Notes: a model not told the origin generated them from the letters alone. 14,049 nucleotides of DNA from Ruminococcaceae bacterium UBA3753 (GCA_002372375.1 DFGJ01000020.1:1-14049); one strand, 5' to 3'. Positions 6,443-14,049 are shown, numbered from the stretch's first letter. Made by a program: numbers and translations.

Positions 6443-7646
6443 ATGAATCAAAAAGAACTTTTAGAAAAGAAAAATGACCTAGTAATAAAGGTAGAAGAAA
6501 CATTGAACAAAGCGAAGGCTGAAAACAGAGTTAACTGATGCTGAAATGGCTGAATTAGCTGAAATCCGTGACAATGTCCGTAAAATCGTTAAGGCTTTAG
6601 ACCTCGATGACTTTTTTGATAGAGAGGGCAGAAATAGAGGCAAAAGCTCTGCTATAGAAAAAATTAAAGAAGGAGAAAATGAAATGGCAGATGACACCCG
6701 TGCAAGTTGTAGCCAAGAAGTTAAAGAAAGACGTGCTTTTGAAAACTATGTTCGTGGAATCGTCACAAACGAAAGAGACAACAACATGACTTTTGGTGAT
6801 AACGGAGCGGTTGTTCCAACGACAATTGCGAATAGGATAATCAAAAAGGTTTACAACATCTGCCCCATTTTAGAGCGTTCGACAAAATACAATATCAAAG
6901 GAACTTTGGAGCTGCCATACTACGATATTGATACCACTACAATTACTGTTGCGTATCAAGACGAATTTTCGGCTTTGACCAGTTCTTCCGGTAAATTTGA
7001 TTCAATTACCTTAACCGGATATTTAGCGGGAGCTTTGACAAAAATATCCAGGTCATTGATTAACAATTCTCAGTTTGATATCGTGGCGTTCGTAGTTGAC
7101 CAAATGGCTTACTCTATTAAAAGATTCATTGAAAATGAGCTATTAAACGGTACGCCTGGTAATCCACCGACAACACCTTCAAAAGTTTTAGGTCTTTATG
7201 GATTGACCAACTATATTACCGCGGCTTCTCAAACGGTTATAACAGCTGACGAAGTTGTACAACTCCATGACAGAATCAAAGATGAGTTCCAAGAAAATGC
7301 TATTTGGATTATGTCACCGGCAACAAGAACCGCTTTAAGGCTCTTAAAAGCCAAAACCGGGTATTATTTGTTGAATGATGATGTTTCCAGCCCATTTGGT
7401 ACGACCCTTTTAGGTAAACCTGTATATGTTTCAGGCAACATGCCCGACATGGCAGCTGGGAAGAATGCGATATTCTATGGTGACTTTAGAGGTCTTGCTA
7501 CTAAATTTAACGAGGAGCTAAGCATAGAAATTCTGCGTGAAAAGTATGCTGATGAGCACGCAATTGGTGTGATTGGCTGGTTTGAATTTGATTCAAAGGT
7601 TGAAGATGCACAAAAAATTGCTAAATTAGTGATGGCTTCTGCTTAA
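6443..7646 (+). CDS. HK97-type major capsid protein with frameshifted N-terminal scaffold domain
   Basis: Main shell protein of the head. The shell domain is intact: GDNGAVVPTTIANRIIKKV, a central KISRSLINNSQFDI, IWIMSPATRTALRLLK, GKPVYVSGNMP, AIFYGDFRG and VIGWFEFDSKVEDAQK. The N-terminal scaffold (delta) part starts at ATG 6443 (MNQKELLEKKNDL) but hits TGA at 6536-6538. The matching continuation LTDAEMAELAEIRDNV is in another frame from 6531. The frames and the AGAG run at 6527-6530 fit loss of two bases; restoring them gives NRELTDAEM and a 401-residue protein. An internal ATG at 6684 (MADDTRASC) has AGGAG 8 bases upstream and could give a shell-only protein without scaffold. ATG 6546 is in frame but has no ribosome binding site. 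Confidence 0.88.
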
Positions 7647-7660
7647 AAGGAGGCCTCTCT

Positions 7661-7867
7661 ATGAAATACAAAGCTTTAACGTCTTTTAGTGGCTCTATTA
7701 GCATGTATAAAGATGAAATTCGTGAATTAACTGACGAAAATTTGATTAAAGATTTAACAAAAGCTGGATACATAATGCCTTTTGTCAAAATAGAAAGCAG
7801 TAAACCTGGCGTTAAAACAACAAGAGGTAAGCCAGCTACAAAAAGTAAACAAGGAGGTGCGAAGTAA
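7661..7867 (+). CDS. Small phage head-region protein, function unknown
   Basis: A 68-residue protein with a compact N-terminal part (YKALTSFSGSISMYKDEIRE, DLTKAGYI) and a Lys/Thr/Gly-rich basic tail. Short proteins of this kind, with a pattern KALxSFSGxISMxKxEIRE...KAGYI, commonly lie between the capsid gene and the head-tail connector in Firmicutes siphophages, but their role is not settled. AAAGGAGG is 9 bases upstream of the ATG. Its stop TAA overlaps the ATG of the next gene (TAATG), which suggests translational coupling. Confidence 0.75.
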   Translation: MKYKALTSFSGSISMYKDEIRELTDENLIKDLTKAGYIMPFVKIESSKPGVKTTRGKPATKSKQGGAK

Positions 7868-8265
7868 TGTTTGTTAAAGCAATTAAGCCTTTCACGCGTT
7901 TTTATGATGGTGTTTTCTTTTCGCCAGCCAATGGGGCTGTGTTTGAAACAACAGCAGAAACAGGCTCCGAAATGATAGAAGAAGGTTTGGCCGTAGAGTA
8001 CACTTTGATTACTCCGACGGGTACAAAAACCATTACAGCCAATGGTACAGATATTGATGTTGCGACTTATGCGAAAGCTGATGTTGCGGTTCCACAACCA
8101 ACAGGAAACGTTGAATTGACCGAAAATGGTTCAGACATTGATATAGCTCGATACGCAACAGCTACGGTTGCAGTTCCCGCCCCAACTGGTTCTTTGGATA
8201 TTACTGAAAATGGGACATATGATGTTACGCAGTATGCCCAGATGGTTGTTAATATAGGAGGTTAG
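7867..8265 (+). CDS. Repeat-containing phage head-region protein (three 28-residue repeats)
   Basis: 132 residues. The first 48 or so (FVKAIKPFTRFYDGVFFSP, FETTAETGSEMIEEGLAVEY) form a short globular start resembling its upstream neighbour in layout. The rest is three imperfect repeats of about 28 residues, each of the form PTG-x(3)-T-x-NGT-DIDVxxYAxAxVAVP. The beta-strand-like repeats recall the ENGTYDVTxYAxVxVNV modules found at the ends of many Firmicutes phage and surface proteins. This suggests head decoration or surface binding, but I cannot assign a function. The gene overlaps its upstream neighbour by one base and lies 3 bases before the connector gene; GGAGGTG precedes the ATG. Confidence 0.75.
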   Translation: MFVKAIKPFTRFYDGVFFSPANGAVFETTAETGSEMIEEGLAVEYTLITPTGTKTITANGTDIDVATYAKADVAVPQPTGNVELTENGSDIDIARYATATVAVPAPTGSLDITENGTYDVTQYAQMVVNIGG

Positions 8266-8268
8266 TGC

Positions 8269-8571
8269 ATGAATGAAATCTCCAAAGTTAGTGACATCAC
8301 CTGGCATGATGTTGCTTCCTATTTAAGGATCTATGAAACCACGGCCGAAGATGTGAATACTTTGAAAAATCTTTTAGCCGTTGCTAAGAGATTTATCATT
8401 GAGTACACCGGGCGCACAGTTTTGGAGCTTGATAATTTCCAGGATTTTGTGATTGTGGTTTTAGTTCTTTGCCAGGATATGTGGGACAACAGAACAATGT
8501 ACGTAGATTCTAAACACTTGAACAAAGTGGTGGAATCTATATTAAATTTACATGCGGTGAATTTGCTATGA
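8269..8571 (+). CDS. Head-tail connector protein (gp6-like DNA packaging family)
   Basis: A 100-residue mainly helical protein with DVASYLRIYETTAEDVNTLK, LLAVAKRFIIEYTG and VLVLCQDMWDNRTMYVDSK, the pattern of phage connector proteins of the HK97 gp6/SPP1 gp15 type, which form a ring under the portal. Length and position after the capsid gene fit. An AGGAGG-type site precedes the ATG and the stop overlaps the next start in ATGA. With no portal gene in the window, its normal partner is missing. Confidence 0.85.
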   Translation: MNEISKVSDITWHDVASYLRIYETTAEDVNTLKNLLAVAKRFIIEYTGRTVLELDNFQDFVIVVLVLCQDMWDNRTMYVDSKHLNKVVESILNLHAVNLL

Positions 8572-8894
8572 TTAATGCTGGTAAATACAACAAACAGATT
8601 ACAATTTATCGCACAGAAGTTGTTGAAGATGCTGATGGTTTTCAGACAACTGTTAACACCATAATTTTACAGCCGTATGTCCATGTTAAAACTACTAAAG
8701 GTTTTACTTTAATCGCAAATGGAACGGATTTTGAAAAAGCTTTTACAAACTTTACCATTCGGTATCCTGAAACTCAGATAGACCGTGATATGCTAATTTC
8801 TTTTAGAGGTAAAACGTACACGATAGAGTATCTGAATAATATAGACGAAGCCAATGTTGAGCTTGAAATTCAAGCCAAAGAGGTGACGCATTGA
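8568..8894 (+). CDS. Phage head closure (head-tail adaptor) protein
   Basis: 108 residues with the head closure family pattern: INAGKYNKQITIYR at the start, VVEDADGFQTT, PYVHVKTTKG, FTIRYPETQIDRDMLISFRG, KTYTIEYLNNIDEAN and an ELEIQAKEV end. Proteins of this SPP1 gp16-like family bind the connector and stop DNA leaking before tail joining. The gene overlaps the connector by 4 bases (ATGA) and the next start through TGATG, a tightly coupled operon. Confidence 0.88.
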   Translation: MINAGKYNKQITIYRTEVVEDADGFQTTVNTIILQPYVHVKTTKGFTLIANGTDFEKAFTNFTIRYPETQIDRDMLISFRGKTYTIEYLNNIDEANVELEIQAKEVTH

Positions 8895-9322
8895 TGGCAA
8901 AGTTTGAATTTAATCTGCCTGCTAGTTTGTTAACAGAGATAGAAAAGCTAGAGAAAAACGCTGAAAAAACTTGCGGTGAAATGGTAAAAGCGGGTGCAGA
9001 GATTGTGTACAAAAATGTTTTGAATAACTTGCCACCGGCTCTAAAAAAGAGCAATTTTAAAAAATGTGTTTATGTGACAAAAGTCTATAAAACGCCCAGC
9101 GACGGTGCCATAAATGACAAAGTCATGGTGGTTGATGGTTACTTTACTAATCATGAAGGGAAAAGAGCACCGGCGCCGTTAGTGGCTAATCTTTTTGAAT
9201 ACGGGCGGCACAACCACAACTACCCGTCCCACCCGTTTTTTAGAAAATCTTTCAAGAAAAAGCAAATCACGGATGCTTTCTATTTGGCATTTGTCAAAGC
9301 GACAGGTGGTGCTTTTGGTTGA
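8894..9322 (+). CDS. HK97 gp10-like tail component
   Basis: 142 residues, resembling the HK97 gp10 family of tail completion proteins: EKLEKNAEKTCGEMVKAGAEIVYKNVL, LKKCVYVTKVYKTPSDGAIN-like middle, VANLFEYGRHNHNYPSHPFFRKSF (the EYG...HPFFR signature) and a C-terminal helix. The frame is also open from TTG at 8891, but GAGGTG sits 8 bases before ATG 8894, so that ATG is preferred. The ATG overlaps the stop of the head closure gene, and its own stop overlaps the TTG start of the following gene. Confidence 0.85.
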   Translation: MAKFEFNLPASLLTEIEKLEKNAEKTCGEMVKAGAEIVYKNVLNNLPPALKKSNFKKCVYVTKVYKTPSDGAINDKVMVVDGYFTNHEGKRAPAPLVANLFEYGRHNHNYPSHPFFRKSFKKKQITDAFYLAFVKATGGAFG

Positions 9323-9666
9323 ACGAGCTAATAACTAGTATTTTTATTAACTTTGCGGTGGATGGTGTGACCATCCCCGTTAAATTTTTGCACTATGAGG
9401 GTCATGGCGAGCCTTATATTGTGTGGATGAAAGAGAGCATGGACACGGGATTTACAGCTGATGATGAGCTGGTCAATCACGTAGACTATTACGATTTCAC
9501 CATATATTCCAAAGGTAACTATTTAAATATTGTAGAAGCTGTTAAAAGCTTACTAAAACAAAACAAATTTTTATGGGAAGTAAGTCGTTCAAGTGGCGAT
9601 TTGTACGACCCGGACACAGGCTATTACTACACGACTTTAAATTTTTCATACATCAAAGGAGATTGA
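9319..9666 (+). CDS. Probable tail terminator (tail completion) protein
   Basis: 115 residues starting at TTG 9319, which overlaps the previous stop in TTGA with GGTGG upstream. It has a mixed alpha/beta look: VTIPVKFLHYEGHGEPYIVWM, DYYDFTIYSKGNYLNIVEAVKSLLK and DLYDPDTGYYYTTLNFSYIK. The YxxFxIYSKGNY...V..L and final ETGYYHTTLRF-like strand resemble tail terminator proteins lying between the gp10-like gene and the major tail gene in phi13-like phages. The assignment relies on position and general pattern. Confidence 0.7.
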   Translation: MNELITSIFINFAVDGVTIPVKFLHYEGHGEPYIVWMKESMDTGFTADDELVNHVDYYDFTIYSKGNYLNIVEAVKSLLKQNKFLWEVSRSSGDLYDPDTGYYYTTLNFSYIKGD

Positions 9667-9667
9667 A

Positions 9668-9937
9668 ATGGCAAAAATAGGATTAAATAGTTTTAGATGT
9701 TCTGTTTTAACAGAAACAGCGAGAGGTCCAACTTATGAGGGCGCAAAAGCCCCCGGCAAGGCGATAAGTTGCAGCGTAGATATCACAAGTAACAGTGCTA
9801 TGCTTTACGCGGATGATGCTTTGGCTGAAAGCGATACTTCTTTTCAAAGCGGGACCGTAACTATAGGGATCGATGAAGAAAACATTACGACTATGGCGGA
9901 ACTTTTAAGTCACACTGTTTCGGAAACAGCGCCTTAG
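9668..9937 (+). pseudogene. Major tail protein, truncated to about 90 residues
   Basis: The first 85 or so residues match a phi13-type major tail tube protein: MAKIGLNSFRCSVLTE, PGKAISCSVDITSNSAMLYADDALAESDT, SFQSGTVTIGIDEENI and MAELLSHTVSE. The family is usually near 200 residues. Here the frame ends at TAG 9935-9937 and the sequence passes directly into tape-measure coding sequence in another frame. The C-terminal half of the tube protein, any tail assembly chaperone genes and the tape-measure N-terminus have been lost in one deletion. The start is firm, with AAAGGAG 6 bases before the ATG. A product of this length could not build a tail tube. Confidence 0.85.
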
Positions 9938-10831
9938 ACGCAATAATTGATGTTTTGCCAGATATTGTGGATGCAGTACAAGACCTTATACCTGAAATTA
10001 TTTCCGGTTTATTAACTGCTCTACCCAAAATAATTCAAGTCGGTATCCAGATTATAAGCTCTTTGATCAAAGGCATTTCACAGATGGCGCCACAGCTGAT
10101 AAAAACTTTCACAGATTTGTTAAATCAAAGCTTAAATGCAATTGTGCAGAACCTTCCTGCTGTTGTAAAAACGGGTTTAGATTTAATTTTAAGTTTGATT
10201 AAAGGAATAGTTAATGCCATACCGCAACTAATAAAAACTATTCCCACTATTATTAAAACCATAATAGATACAATAATGAGCCGTTTAAATGAGCTGGTTA
10301 AAACCGGCATAGAAATATTGGTTGCTTTGATCAATGGGATGGTCGCTGCTTGGCCAAGTAATTTTGCAGACTTTGTGGAATCTGCCTGGGCAGATCTGGA
10401 ATATAGGCGTGAACATAGTACAAGGGCTGTGGGAAGGCATAGCGGGCAGCTTTAATTGGATAAAAAACAAGATAGGTGAATGGGTCGGTAATGTCTTTGA
10501 CTTTATCAAGAGGCTCTTTGGCATTGCTTCACCTTCTAAACTTTTCAGGAATGAAATTGGTAAAAACTTAGCTTTGGGTATTGGCGAAGGCTTTTCGGAT
10601 GAAATGAAAACGGTTACAAGCGAAATGAAAGATTCTATACCATCTAACTGGGATTTAGATGGTCAACTGAACCGTGTGCAAACAACAAAAGAAGATCCTG
10701 CTGCAGTCTTTTCGTTTGCAGAAGCTGTAAAAGCTTTTCAAGAGGCCCTTTTAGGGGTTGTTGTAGAGATGGACAACGAAAACATGGGTAAATTTGTCCG
10801 CAAAACTGTAGAAAAAGCAATATACGCTTAA
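9922..10831 (+). pseudogene. Tape measure protein remnant (C-terminal part, truncated and frameshifted)
   Basis: Residues read from about 9922 give FGNSALDAIIDVLPDIVDAV, then three or more hydrophobic repeats of the form LPxIIxxGIxIISSLIKGI, typical of tape-measure C-terminal domains. This frame runs to TGA... region end at 10455, but true similarity switches frame between 10331 and about 10400. The second frame gives LWNLPGQIWNIGVNIVQGLW, KIGEWVGNVFDFIKRLFGIASPSKLFRNEIG (the SPSKxFxxxG signature) and a coiled C-terminus ending at 10831. Tape measure proteins usually exceed 600 residues; only about 300 codons remain. No start with a ribosome binding site exists, so it is not expressed as a functional ruler. 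An internal TTG at 9955 is the first in-frame start. Confidence 0.85.
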
Positions 10832-10843
10832 AAAGGAGATTTA

Positions 10844-11877
10844 ATGTTCCCTTACATAATTTTAAATGGTGTAAACAGTAAAAATGTACCGGGTTTATTA
10901 ATCCAAAATTTTCCGCCTATAACCAAGCCTGAAATGCGCACAAACATTGAAGAGATAGACGGACGTGACGGTGACATAATCACGGATCTTGGTTATGCTG
11001 CTTATGATAAAACGTTTGATATTGGCATAACTGATAGGTCTGTAGTTAACCAAGTTATAGGTTTTTTCAATTCTCACGGAACAGTTACTTTTTCAAACGA
11101 GCCTGGTATGGTTTATGATTACAAAATCATTAAACAAATAGACTTTAACAAGCTGATTCGTTTTAAAACTGCGACAGTGACAATGCATGTTCAACCTTTT
11201 AAATATTTTTTAACTGAAAAAGAACTAGAATTTGTGGGTGACAAGCAATTATTAAACATTCCTGATTATATCCAAAAAAAGAACGGTATAAATTTAACTG
11301 TAGCTGACAATGTTTTTAGTTTAAGTGGCACGTCTACAGAACAAGCAAGTTTTATGGTTCCAATGGATTATTTGCTTTTAGAACCTGGCAGATATATTTT
11401 GTATGCTTATTCCAACGGTTCCTTGGTTATGGACCGATAGACCTTGAAAATAATAAAACGTTGAACAAAACGGACGATTATTCTACACCAAAATCATTTA
11501 ACTATGTTTATTTAAAAGTTCCAAATAATCAAACCATAGATTTTAATTTGCGTTTAAAGTTGACAAAAATAAATGAAGAGGGTCTAAAAATAATCAACAA
11601 AGGCAATGTTTATTCTTTGCCACAGATCACTGTTTATGGAACCGGTGATATAACTTTGGGCGTTAACAATAAATCTGTTTTTACTATAAATTTAGGCCTC
11701 GAAGAGTACATTACAATAGACGCTACAAACCTTGAAGCCTCTAAAGATGGGGCTTTAAAGAACAGACTTGTAACCGGAAATTATGACAACTTTAAATTAA
11801 ACCCTGGTGTCAATTTTATTAATTACACCGGGATAGTAGAAAAAATAACACTAAAAAAGTATTCACGCTGGCTTTAA
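10844..11877 (+). pseudogene. Distal tail protein (Dit), single-base frameshift, with a carbohydrate-binding-like insert
   Basis: Hub protein at the tail tip in the phage tail/SPP1 gp19.1 family. The N-terminus is typical: YIILNGVNSKNVPGLLIQNF, EEIDGRDGDIITDLGYAAYD, GFFNSHGTVTFSNEPG, and RFKTATVTMHVQPFKYF. An insert with a jelly-roll-like feel follows (FSLSGTSTEQASFMVPMDYL, GRYILYAYSNGS), then the frame ends at TAG 11438-11440. The continuation is in the frame one base back: GYGPIDLENNKTLNK, FNYVYLKVPNNQTIDFN, and the Dit C-terminus VYSLPQITVYGTGDITLGVN to KITLKKYSRWL. Total length plus one base gives 344 codons before the stop, so one base was lost near 11415-11430. AAGGAG precedes the ATG. 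The inserted domain suggests an evolved Dit that helps bind cell-surface sugar. Confidence 0.85.
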
Positions 11878-11888
11878 AGGAGGTAAAG

Positions 11889-13108
11889 ATGCCAAATTAC
11901 ACAACATACAACATAAAAATGGTCAAAGGCGATACTGAAAGTTTTGGCTTTGAAGTCACGGGCATAGATTCTTTGGATACAACCTTTTTTTCGTGTAAAA
12001 GGAACTCGCAGGATACAGAATACGTATTCCAAAAAGGCCTTGGCTATGGAATTGCACAAGATGAAAACAACTGCTTTGCAGTAAGGATTGCCCCGGCTGA
12101 TACAAAAGACTTGGATCCGGGGCAGTATTGGTATGACCTTGAGATAGGTGTTAATGGAGATGTTTTTACCATTTTCAGAGGCGTTTTAGAACTTTTACCA
12201 CAAATCACTCAATCAATTTCACCAAGAGCTGATGCAACATGGGGATATATTACGGGAAATATAGACAATCAGATTGACTTACAAGCTGAATTAGACGCAA
12301 AAGCAAATATTTCCAGTCTTTCAGCGGTGGCAACTTCAGGCTCTTACACAGACCTAACAAACAAGCCAAACTTAGCTGTAGTTGCAATCAGTGGTTCATA
12401 CAACGATTTAAGCAATAATCCTAATTTAGCTACGGTTGCGACTTCAGGTTTGTACGCGGATTTAAGCGGCAAACCTAATTTGGCCACGGTTGCCACTAGC
12501 GGATCTTACAGTGATTTAAGTAACACGCCAAATTTAGCTGCGGTTGCAACCAGTGGATCGTACAATGACCTGACAAATAAACCAACTATCCCAACCAAAA
12601 CCAGCGAACTAACTAATGATAGCAATTTTGTGGCTAGCACCAGTTTGGCAACTGTTGCGTTCACTGGATCATACAATGATTTGTCCGACAAACCTATAGC
12701 ACCTACTCCGGATATATCCACCATCATTAACGCTGTTTACCCGGTTGGCTCATATTATTGGAACGCTAACTCGACAAGCCCGGCGACTCTTTTCGGCGTG
12801 GGGACTTGGACGCAAATTACCAATCAATTCATATTTGCCGCCGGAGGGGACTATGCGAGCGGAGACACGGGCGGGGAAGAACTCACACGTTAACAATCGC
12901 TGAGATCCCAAATCATAATCACAAGATGCATGAAGCTGATAATTATTATTTTTATACTACTGAATCTGATCAGTCTGTTGGGCCGGGTTCTGGTGACGGA
13001 GTGCTTAGATCTATGAGTAGGACGTACACGGTAAGAACAGGAGGCGGTGGAGCGCATAATAACATGCCTCCGTATCTAGTTGCTTATTGCTGGCGAAGAG
13101 ATTCTTAA
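11889..13108 (+). pseudogene. Baseplate upper/receptor-binding fibre protein 1, single-base deletion near the C-terminus
   Basis: Host-recognition protein. Residues 1-105 resemble the BppU N-terminal docking domain (NIKMVKGDTESFGFEV, YVFQKGLGYGI, VRIAPADTKDLDPGQYWYDL, FTIFRGVLELLPQI). A coiled linker and five tandem 18-residue repeats (146-235) follow, then TKTSELTNDSNF, one more repeat, and a tail-collar head domain from YPVGSYYW. The frame stops at 12893 as GGEELTR. Comparison with the paralogue at 13125 (GGEATHTLTINEMPKHNH) shows one base missing at about 12877-12880; the other frame continues THTLTIAEIPNHNHK to NNMPPYLVAYCWRRDS, ending 13108. Restored length is 406 residues. GGAGG lies 5 bases before the ATG. 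Without repair the receptor-binding tip is lost. Confidence 0.87.
12324..12593 (+). repeat. Five tandem 54-bp repeats in fibre gene 1
   Basis: In-frame repeats coding the 18-residue unit xVATSGSYxDLSxKPNLA, positions 146-235 of the protein, with a sixth, displaced copy at residues 255-272. Such beta-structured repeats form the shaft of trimeric fibres. A single copy of the same unit occurs in the second fibre gene (about 13311-13367). Base identity between units is partial, so copy number has been stable for some time. Confidence 0.85.
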
Positions 13109-13124
13109 AAAGGGGAAAAACACT

Positions 13125-13793
13125 ATGGATCCAAAAGTAAAAATTTTAATGTTAAAAGGCGAAAAAGGAGACCCGGGCGGATCAACCTGGGGTAATATTT
13201 CAGGAACTTTGTCAGACCAAACAGACTTAGAAGCTGCTCTTTCAGAAAAAGCCAACACCGCTGATTTAAGACCGGTTTGCTTTTCTAACGATTACGACGA
13301 CTTGAATGATAAACCAAATTTAGCTGCAGTTGCCACAAGTGGGTCTTACACAGATCTAACAAACAAACCGTCTATTCCGGCTAAAACCAGCGAGTTGGTC
13401 AATGATTCGCATTTCATGACGCCATCAAATTTTGTGGATTATATTTATCCGGTTGGGTCATATTATTGGACTTCGGCTTCTATTGACCCATCTGTAGTTT
13501 TTGGGGGCACTTGGGAACAAGTTAAAGACCGTTTTGTTTTAGCGGCCGGAGATAATTATTCGGTAAACGCAACGGGCGGTGAGGCGACTCATACTTTGAC
13601 AATAAATGAGATGCCGAAGCATAATCACGATTGGGTGCAGAAGTTTCAAGGGTACGGAGAAGGTTTACAAGGAAATGCTTGGGGATTAGCTGGATCTGAA
13701 GGAACAGTCGGTGTGTCTCAAACCGGCGGAGGACAAGCCCACAATGACATGCCTCCTTATATCGTCGCATTTTGTTGGCGTAGAACGGCCTAA
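13125..13793 (+). CDS. Fibre/receptor-binding protein 2 with tail-collar tip domain
   Basis: 222 residues; paralogue of the preceding fibre with a short shaft. It begins with a collagen-like GEKGDPGG (residues 12-19), then WGNISGTLSDQTDLEAALSE (a coiled junction), one shaft repeat NLAAVATSGSYTDLTNKP, AKTSELVNDSHF, and the tip domain YPVGSYYW, VVFGGTWEQVKDRFVLAAG, GGEATHTLTINEMPKHNHDW and GGGQAHNDMPPYIVAFCWRR. The MPxHxH motif (H166, H168) and the MPPYxxxxxW end are standard in phage tip domains. The frame is open further upstream to about 13080, overlapping the first fibre, but AAGGGG 9 bases ahead of ATG 13125 fixes the start. It lacks the BppU-like docking domain, so it may attach through the collagen-like N-terminus. 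Confidence 0.87.
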   Translation: MDPKVKILMLKGEKGDPGGSTWGNISGTLSDQTDLEAALSEKANTADLRPVCFSNDYDDLNDKPNLAAVATSGSYTDLTNKPSIPAKTSELVNDSHFMTPSNFVDYIYPVGSYYWTSASIDPSVVFGGTWEQVKDRFVLAAGDNYSVNATGGEATHTLTINEMPKHNHDWVQKFQGYGEGLQGNAWGLAGSEGTVGVSQTGGGQAHNDMPPYIVAFCWRRTA

Positions 13794-13808
13794 AAAGGGG
13801 GTCCATAA

Positions 13809-14049
13809 TTGATAAAATTATTTACCTCCAAGGACAAAACGTTTGAAACAAACGGCGACAAAATAATTAAAGCAACCAAGGCAAAAGTGCACAAAGAAGA
13901 TAACGGTAACTTTTACCTAGATTTTGAAAGCGGTATTAATTATGTGGATGATATAGTTGAAAACGCCATTTTAGTTGTAAATTTACCACAAGGCGATCAA
14001 GCTTTTAGGATATCTAACGTTTCTAAAACAAAAAGCAAGATATCAACCA
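13809..14049 (+). CDS. Prophage tail endopeptidase (Tal) family protein, N-terminal part, runs off window
   Basis: The frame opens at TTG 13809 with AAAGGGGG at 13796-13801 region as ribosome binding site and stays open to the window end (80 codons). The sequence IKLFTSKDKTFETNGD, ATKAKVHKEDNGNFYLDFE, INYVDDIVENAILVV and LPQGDQAFRISNV follows the N-terminal pattern of prophage tail endopeptidase (Tal) proteins, which form the tail-tip hub below Dit and often carry a peptidoglycan-cutting domain further on. In many phages Tal directly follows Dit; here two fibre genes come between. No frameshift is seen in the visible part. Confidence 0.82.
   Translation, partial: MIKLFTSKDKTFETNGDKIIKATKAKVHKEDNGNFYLDFESGINYVDDIVENAILVVNLPQGDQAFRISNVSKTKSKIST

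Noticed and set aside
6520..6550. Programmed +1 frameshift in the capsid gene
   Set aside because: No slippery codon or stimulatory structure is visible at the junction, and a two-base loss in an AGAG run explains it more simply; HK97-type capsid genes are not known to use such shifts at this position.
12324..12593. Regular 54-bp repeats as a CRISPR array
   Set aside because: The repeats are directly adjacent without spacers, imperfect, and keep a reading frame coding fibre shaft units.
12720..13793. Diversity-generating retroelement variable region in the two fibre tips
   Set aside because: No reverse transcriptase or template repeat is present, and differences between the tips are not concentrated at adenines; they look like ordinary paralogues.

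Overview
The window looks like chromosomal DNA of a low-GC Gram-positive bacterium (Bacillota, probably Clostridia-like). This rests on AT-rich codon use, strong AGGAGG-type ribosome binding sites, several TTG starts, and a siphovirus morphogenesis module of the kind common in Firmicutes. I cannot name the species. The window opens inside a tRNA-Asn gene and continues into a damaged siphophage-type prophage whose genes all run on the + strand.

Layout. Bases 1-69 are the 3' part of tRNA-Asn(GTT), a typical prophage attachment target. Bases 70-664 hold no gene I can support. A lone minus-strand gene (665-1333) encodes a short bacterial sugar transferase (undecaprenyl-phosphate glycosyl-1-phosphate transferase type). 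An AT-rich gap (1346-1714) holds a strong extended -10 promoter with a perfect 9-bp inverted repeat just upstream of it. This promoter reads into a four-gene cluster (1715-5681): an EcoRI-family adenine methyltransferase, a DUF262-HNH nuclease, a second EcoRI-family methyltransferase, and a third methyltransferase copy cut off before its catalytic motif. The two full methyltransferases share a perfectly identical 140-bp patch over the catalytic region.

From 5801 the order is that of an HK97/phi13-like siphophage: prohead protease, major capsid protein, two small head-associated proteins, head-tail connector, head closure protein, HK97 gp10-like protein, tail terminator, major tail protein, tape measure, distal tail protein (Dit), two related fibre or receptor-binding proteins, and the start of a tail endopeptidase (Tal) running off the end. 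Terminase and portal, expected upstream of the protease, are absent; the methyltransferase-nuclease cluster occupies that place.

The late genes are decayed, or the sequence carries errors. The capsid N-terminus, Dit and the first fibre each have a small frameshift. The major tail protein is truncated and abuts a tape-measure gene that lacks its N-terminal part and has a second frameshift. These lesions make an infectious phage unlikely unless the single-base ones are assembly errors. The methyltransferase-nuclease cluster has intact reading frames and its own promoter, so it may be what selection keeps. The best candidate for something new is this cluster, read as a restriction-modification-like or anti-phage island carried on a prophage remnant.
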